From NCBI GenBank assembly GCA_940337035.1, contig CALNHX010001037.1, forward strand, positions 186,001 through 250,000: a DNA stretch of 64,000 nt, written 5' to 3'. The position numbers and the translations under genes were made by a program. The notes beneath the pieces were generated by a model that saw only the letters and a list, made by a program, of their open reading frames with translations, did not search any database and was not told where the DNA came from. The DNA comes from Agriotes lineatus (Eukaryota > Arthropoda > Insecta > Coleoptera > Elateridae). Below are positions 58,803-64,000 of this stretch, piece after piece; within the stretch, counting starts at the first letter, position 1, and each line of letters begins with the position of its first letter.

Positions 58803-58969
58803 TTTTTGCAAACACGAAAAACCAAAACTGACAGTAAACAAACATTTATAAAAAAATCTCCATGCTAACGACAAAAATTTTTCATGTGACTACCTGATAA
58901 AAAAATCAAGGCATAAAATCGAAATGGTAAAATCATTCTGAGAAAGGATCTTTTTATGAGTACTAAAAA

Positions 58970-59105
58970 ATAGTGTATAAAACTCGTGTATAAGCGCCTT
59001 TAAAGCACTTACAACATTAAAGAAAACTCGTTTCACTCGTTTTCTTCAAACTTGTTGTGCGTGCTTGAAAGGCTTGCTTATACACTCGTATTATAGTATA
59101 CTATT
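58970..59105. repeat. Foldback H5 with CTCGTTTCACTCG centre
   Basis: Ends AATAGTGTATAAAACTCGTG and CACTCGTATTATAGTATACT; arms TATAAGCGCCTTTAAAGCAC and the GTGCTTGAAAGGCTTGCTTA complement; centre at 59027-59039 (complement CGAGTGAAACGAG). Lies about 170 bp upstream of the recombinase ATG. Confidence 0.65.
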
Positions 59106-59182
59106 ATGCCTATGCATAAAAGTAACGCATTTACCTTGTCTATCAAGTCACATAAATTGTCACTTTTATGACGTTTGAAACT
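59106..59182 (+). repeat. Fragment of interspersed repeat P
   Basis: ATGCATAAAAGTAACGCATT followed by TACCTTGTC and GTCACTTTTATGACGTTTG, matching 40117-40180; squeezed between foldbacks H5 and H4. Confidence 0.65.
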
Positions 59183-59320
59183 AATAGTAGATTAGGTTAT
59201 AAGGAGTAAAAGTGATACTTTATGTGGCGAAGCTGAAGTTTCTTTAGCCGAACGTTAGTGAGGCAAATAACTCAGCTAAGCCACATAAAGTTACTTTTAC
59301 TCCGAATAACATATACTATT
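59183..59320. repeat. Foldback H4 with CGAACGTTAGTGAG centre
   Basis: Ends TAATAGTAGATTAGGTTAT and ATAACATATACTATT; arms AGTAAAAGTGATACTTTATG then TGGC, facing GCCACATAAAGTTACTTTTA; centre at 59249-59262. The arms resemble H1 and H3. Confidence 0.7.
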
Positions 59321-59372
59321 TTATCCGCAAACGTATTCAGGTAAATTTCATTAATATGAAATAAAAAAAAAA

Positions 59373-59443
59373 GGATGCATCGGCCGGGAATCGAACCCAG
59401 GCCACCCGCGTGACAGGCGAGCACTGTACCCCTACGCCAACCT
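59373..59443 (-). pseudogene. tRNA-Asp-like pseudogene or SINE head
   Basis: The minus strand reads an A box (TGGCGTAGGGGTACAGTGC), an anticodon arm CGCCTGTCACGCG (GTC, Asp) and a B box (GGGTTCGATTCCC), then a run of T, as in a Pol III terminator. Only about five of seven acceptor pairs form, so not a normal tRNA. Confidence 0.6.
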
Positions 59444-59694
59444 TTGTTGTTTAAATAACGCGCTACTGTAATGATATATGAACATACTGAATCACCCGAG
59501 CTAATAACACAAGGCCACAGCAGCTGCCACACCATAACCCACGGAGACAGATGCTCCGATCCGCTGCTTAAAGGTTTATTTAAATTAAAACTTTTTCATA
59601 CTCTTTTTGAAAATAAAAACCGGCCTACGATCTAAGTCTAAAAATTAGCAAAATTTTAAGCCATCATACAATTTAATCGGTCCAGTATCTTCAC
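59444..59694. other. Unassigned DNA
   Basis: Nothing recognised. Confidence 0.4.
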
Positions 59695-61998
59695 TTCTGT
59701 GAAGTTAGCACCACAAGTTCAAAAAATGTTATTTTTTTCAAGAGTTTCCGTTGCACCCCAAAGAGTTCAAGAGTTCTTTGCTACTTTGAAAAATAGTTCT
59801 ATGTATTTAAGACAAAAAAAAATGAATCAAAAATTTTGGGTGTTAACTTTACTTTTTCCTCGGACAAATACCACTATTACACTTTTTCAGTTATACTTAT
59901 TGAAAAATGTCATAACACTTTTCGATAGAACTCGCCGCTCATTTTTGTGTTTTACTCCTGCAAAACGACGAAGTGCTGGAAGCATTTTTGCTATAAGCTA
60001 TTTGAGGCTCTACAGTACCGTATTTTGCGTTATTTTTGAAGGAGAATAAGGAACTTAAGTGAAATAATAATTTTATGAGATTTTAAAAGTTCTTATCTTT
60101 GTTCCTCGTTCATAGGTTCGCTAAATACATGCAAGTTATTTTCCACAGTGATGACCGGCTCTTTTAACTATATTCTTATATTTGTTCAACGTCCAGTTCA
60201 GTCGGATTTTACAGTGAGCTCAGTACGAAAACTTTATGATCTTCTCTCGAAAACTGTCGTTTCTATAAAGTTTTTAAAGTTTGTGCGAAAATTTGGAGCA
60301 TTTCTGTGTATAATACAGAAGGTGTTAGATAACGTAACATAAATATTTTCATAAATACGTTAGTGATAGTCTATATACTAATTTATGTAGTAATTAGTTT
60401 TTTCTATATTGTCTATGGCGTGGTAGAAGCATTTTATTAAGTTTAGTTTGTCGTTTTCGGTTCATCGGAAGAGTAGAGTAATGTAGAGGGGGGGGGGGGG
60501 GAGGCGGAGAAGTTCGACTTAACGGGGTTACCCCAAAAAGGCGATTTCTTGGGAATTTCGATTCAAAGATGCTTTGTGTCGTTGTAACTTGTTCAGATTA
60601 GTTGCAGCCTTTGATTGTGTGTCTGTTGTAAGCATTCTTCATTACATCAAAACGCAATCTGATGTATATCTGTTTATAAGTAAGCAATGGAAGGTGCCAA
60701 GTTAACCACTCAACCTCTTATTTTCGGGGTTCCTGTAGAGTCGAGACCATCGCCATTGTGTTAGCCGCCCCCGAGTATTATCAACCTACTGCTTACCTGG
60801 GTGGCCCCGATATATCCAACTTTTACCATGTACTATCTTCCAGTTACCGAACACAATTCCCTACGCGCAAAAATATAATTATTAATAAAGTGTGTACTGG
60901 CTAATAAGGTTTAATAAATATGTATTTTCTATACCGTAATAGATTTTAAAATGAATTTGAACATGGTTAACGGTTGCCAACAAATTTTAAGTACGTAATA
61001 ATTTTTTGTGACAATTTACTCTCATTATCCATATATATATAATAGACTTGTCCGGGACGCTGTTTCAGCAGCCAAACCGTAAGAGATAGAGAAAAAGTTA
61101 TTAAAGTTATATGTTTGGAATGGTCATGTCAGGTCCGGAACCGAATTTCAGTCACGTGCCACTTCCGGTTTTCGAGAAAATAAAATATTTAAAAAAATAC
61201 TATTGTTTTTATTTAATACGCGTTCTATTTGAAAAACGGTCTTTTTTGTTTTATTAAATGAGACATTTGTCTCACTGGTTGCTAGTACAGTTTTAATATA
61301 CAACCCAACTCACTCGCGAGGGTATTTTTGTCGACTTTTTAAATTCGAGTCCTATCAAAAAATGTTATTAGAGTTATCGATAGAACCCGCCGGGGTGCTA
61401 CTAGAACTCCCATTAGAACTACCAGAACTTTTAAAAAATTGCTTTTAGGACTTCGTCGTTTTGTAAAAGTATTAACACAGAAATTAGCGTAACTTTTTTA
61501 CTTCGGGTGCTATCAAAAAATGTTATTAAAGTTAACGATAGAACTCGCCGGGGTGCTACGAGATCTCCCATTAGAACTACCGGAACTTGAAAAAAATAAA
61601 AATATATTTTTTCCGGTTTTTTTTTGTAAATTTTTTTTAACCTTTATTGCTAATTTACAATCTACACTATATACAGAGTAATTAGTAAATGGTATAACAT
61701 AATATAAGGCTTATAAAAATTAAATTCGATATTTTTTTTGTTAGAGTTCTAGTAGCAGCCCGGCGAGTTCTATCGAAAAGTGTTATGACATTTTTCAATA
61801 AGTATAACTGAAAAAGAGATATAGTGGTATTCGTCCGAGGAAAAAGTGAAGTTAGCACCCCAAATCTTTGATTCATTTTTTTGTCTTAAATGCATAGAAC
61901 TATTTTTAAAAATAGCAAAGAAGTCTAGAATTCTTTGGGGTGCAACGGAAACTCTTGAAAAAAATTTATTTTTTTGAACTTGTGGTGCTAACTTCATA
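59695..61998. repeat. 2.3-kb structure with ~255-bp inverted ends
   Basis: 59695-59945 and 61750-61998 are inverted copies (GAAGTTAGCACCACAAGTTC..., TTTCCGTTGCACCCCAAAGA, CTTTTTCCTCGGACAAATAC). The CGATAGAACTCGCCG ending of the arm recurs as direct copies at about 61375-61440 and 61525-61590, each followed by GGGGTGCTAC and CCCATTAGAACTACC. The interior is AT-rich, with a run of 13-14 G at about 60488-60501. No transposase frame recognised. Confidence 0.7.
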
Positions 61999-62097
61999 GA
62001 GGTAGTATCTTCGGAGAAGATAGCGAACAAACATAGAAAGAGAGCAACGATTTTGTGTGCTTAGACAGATAAAGTACGCAAAAGTCGCTATTTTATC

Positions 62098-62427
62098 TGC
62101 TTAGGCAGATAAAGTGACACTTTTACCTTGTCAATAAAGACACATAAGTTGTCACTTTTGTGACGTTTGCGGATAAAATAAGTTTTTGAAAATATTTATT
62201 TAACCTACCTACCCTCTTGTCTTATCTGCAAAATGCACATTATACACGTGTAACTCCTGTCCGAGGAGATCGAAAATATAAATTTGGAAGGTTTTTTATT
62301 TTCTTAATTTAGATTTGCGTTAAGTTGGCCAATTACCCTTCATGGCTGATAATTCTGAGTACATTTTTTGTTTTCTTAATATTGTGGATGATCTTTTCGT
62401 AAAGGGGTTTACGTTTACAAATCAATA
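62098..62427 (+). repeat. Interspersed repeat P, copy 2
   Basis: See 40106-40445. Preceded by a TTATCTGCTTAGGCAGATAA hairpin (62082-62101) resembling the ATCTGCC words of H1 and the GCGGCAGATAA cluster. Confidence 0.75.
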
Positions 62428-62831
62428 AATATTATTATGTTAAGGTCTCTATTGTTCTATATACTATTAAGGTTTCTTTATATCATATTTTGGTGCTTAT
62501 TTAATTCAATATCAAGTTTTTTTTTAATTTATTACAAATTATTGTTAAATATTATTGCAATTGTATGAATGCTCTTACTCAGGGTTGGTTCGCCAAAATC
62601 TAGTAAGTTTGTAGTTGCTATTTTTTTTATTTGAATTGAATTTTATAAAAGTCGCTTGCTGTCAAACTATTAATTAAATACCGTGTTCATTGACACTTTC
62701 AAAACTATATGACAAGATAAAATTCTTTACAATGCTGTATGACCCAATAATTATTATGATAGGTATTCAACGATATTGTAATAAACCTTTCTAATTGTCT
62801 TTTTATCTAAGATTACTTCACATCTCTTTGT
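62428..62831. other. Unassigned AT-rich DNA
   Basis: Nothing recognised. Confidence 0.4.
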
Positions 62832-63303
62832 ATTGACCCAACTGGAAACAGCTCCAACTCACCTTGGTGTGCCTCTCTCCTGCTATCCAAACTCCTACAC
62901 CTCAGCTATAAAACACTGGTCACCAACAAACCACCTTCCAACTTGTTACACCCCAAGACACCGGCAGACATTCACTCCTTCTAGAACCCCAACACAGCTG
63001 TCACTCCTGCAACCTTCCTGCGTCCAATTCCTCCTTGGCAAGTATACTTCCAATTTAGATAGTAAATTAACTGTGTCCTTCCTTAGCTCCTTGTATCTCC
63101 ATACACATCGCCAGCATCCAGCACAATCTGCAACCTCCAACTGCTCCTCCCTTCGATGCAAGCAAGCCGGTCCCTGTCAACTGATCCTTGGTATTTTGTC
63201 TCAGCCTCCAACAGCTCCCCCTTTTGATGCAAGCACACTGGTCCTCGTCAAACTGGTCCTTGGTTCCTCAGGCGTAGTCCTCAAAAACTCCAAACAACAA
63301 TAA
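62832..63303. other. CT-rich island with a ~75-bp tandem duplication
   Basis: Markedly C-rich on +, G-rich on -. About 63128-63200 is repeated at 63201-63275 (shared CCTCCAAC.GCTCC, GATGCAAGCA, CTGGTCC/CCGGTCC). Open for 156 codons on + without any recognisable motif and with repetitive composition, so I read it as repeat or transposon DNA, not a gene. Confidence 0.45.
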
Positions 63304-63604
63304 TACTCCAATTAATGTAACTCTTGATGACTTGTAATATAACACCAATTCAATTATATCCAAATCTATTCTTCTTGCTTCTATGCCTTGTTAATATGTA
63401 GATCCACCATTCCATATCTTCATTTTAATTAAATATTATTACCTTCTTTTAATTCACTTGCTTATACCTTATTCATATTATTAGTAACCCTTTTGAATCA
63501 ATTGTAGTTTAAATTAAATAGATAAGGGCAAACTTATGATTTATTTTTCACCAAACTTAATTTTTATAGACTGTTTTTCAACTTGTTATTTTCAATAATT
63601 AAAC
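63304..63604. other. Unassigned AT-rich DNA
   Basis: Nothing recognised. Confidence 0.4.
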
Positions 63605-63680
63605 CAAATGACGCAAATTCTAACCTGCTAACCTCGAATTTGACATTGACGTACAGTGTCACCAACATATTATTCATACG
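63605..63680 (+). repeat. Copy of the 17510-17575 repeat, without the MITE
   Basis: ATGACGCAAATTCTAACCTG then CTAACCTCGAATTTGACA and CACCAACATATTATTC, matching the sequence just left of the 17575-17878 MITE and its right junction. Confidence 0.65.
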
Positions 63681-63825
63681 TTGAATTTCCACAGCCCGCT
63701 GAGGAACAGTTTTTTTTGGATCTCTCGATATAAAGGAATTATTCTGGTATTACTCTACCAAATAATTACTTTTAATAGTACCCGTACTGGTATGAACGGA
63801 TATGAAGGTCGTGATTAGGGCTGGG

Positions 63826-63965
63826 CGATATTGAAAATCTGATAGCGATTATCGATAACTGAACAATCGATACATATCGATATATCGAAATATCGATATA
63901 TCGAAATATCGATATATCGAAATATCGATATTTATCGATTTTATCAAGAAATATCAATAGTTATC
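63826..63965. repeat. ATCGATATATCGAAAT simple repeat
   Basis: Tandem ATCGATATATCGAAAT-type array starting just after GGGCTGGGCGATATTG, a phrase commonly found at transposon ends; continues, degraded, towards the window end. Confidence 0.75.
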
Positions 63966-64000
63966 GATTTATATCGTTATTTCGACAAATGTTGATAGTT

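Noticed and set aside
62833..63303. 156-codon frame on +
   Set aside because: Proline/threonine/serine-rich low-complexity reading of a CT-rich island with a 75-bp tandem duplication; no domain.

Overview
This is an AT-rich, intron-bearing eukaryotic window, almost certainly from an insect with a large, transposon-filled genome. A beetle is my guess, but nothing here proves the order. The insect signs are a fatty acyl-CoA reductase with the insect exon pattern, a small secreted protein resembling cuticular proteins, and the transposon set: copia with an initiator-Met half-tRNA primer site, BEL/Pao, an errantivirus-type env remnant, Penelope-like, RTE and Jockey LINEs, hAT, Crypton-type recombinase, Harbinger and TA-flanked MITEs.

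Host genes are few. (1) A fatty acyl-CoA reductase on + (3551-12889) can be assembled from ten coding exons with every splice phase agreeing, giving 536 residues. Its intron 7 is 6.9 kb and holds a solo LTR and a possible nested two-exon micro-gene. (2) A two-exon secreted, cuticle-like protein lies on + (19505-21161). A decayed copy of its promoter and first exon lies about 2.5 kb upstream, and a long-armed foldback element sits in its intron. (3) A three-exon small protein of unknown function lies on + (27041-27918) with a poly(A) signal. (4) An apparently intact, three-exon Crypton-type tyrosine recombinase lies on - (57637-58802), with all expected catalytic residues and a poly(A) signal.

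The rest is layered mobile DNA. 9.2-10.6 kb and 40.8-41.9 kb: two solo LTRs of one family, each with its own 4-bp target duplication; the second has landed in an old env gene. 14.4-14.9 and 21.9-23.3 kb: Penelope-like fragments, the second bounded by inverted terminal blocks with a hammerhead-like core. 29.3-31.4 kb: a BEL gag interrupted by a 5S-rRNA-derived SINE and cut by a 5'-truncated Jockey LINE. 33.4-38.7 kb: a young copia (one visible LTR difference) with RT deleted and a hAT element in gag. 45.2-46.6 kb: a broken RTE LINE running straight into a 12-copy, roughly 439-bp satellite (46.67-51.96 kb). 59.7-62.0 kb: a foldback structure.

The most unusual recurring signal is a set of five foldbacks (about 17.9, 28.7, 39.8, 59.0 and 59.2 kb). 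Their arms differ, but they share AATAGTATATTA-like ends and a CGAGYG..RCGAG-like centre. A cluster of ten GCGGCAGATAA motifs in 160 bp lies beside the first. No bacterial-style system, CRISPR array or operon is present.
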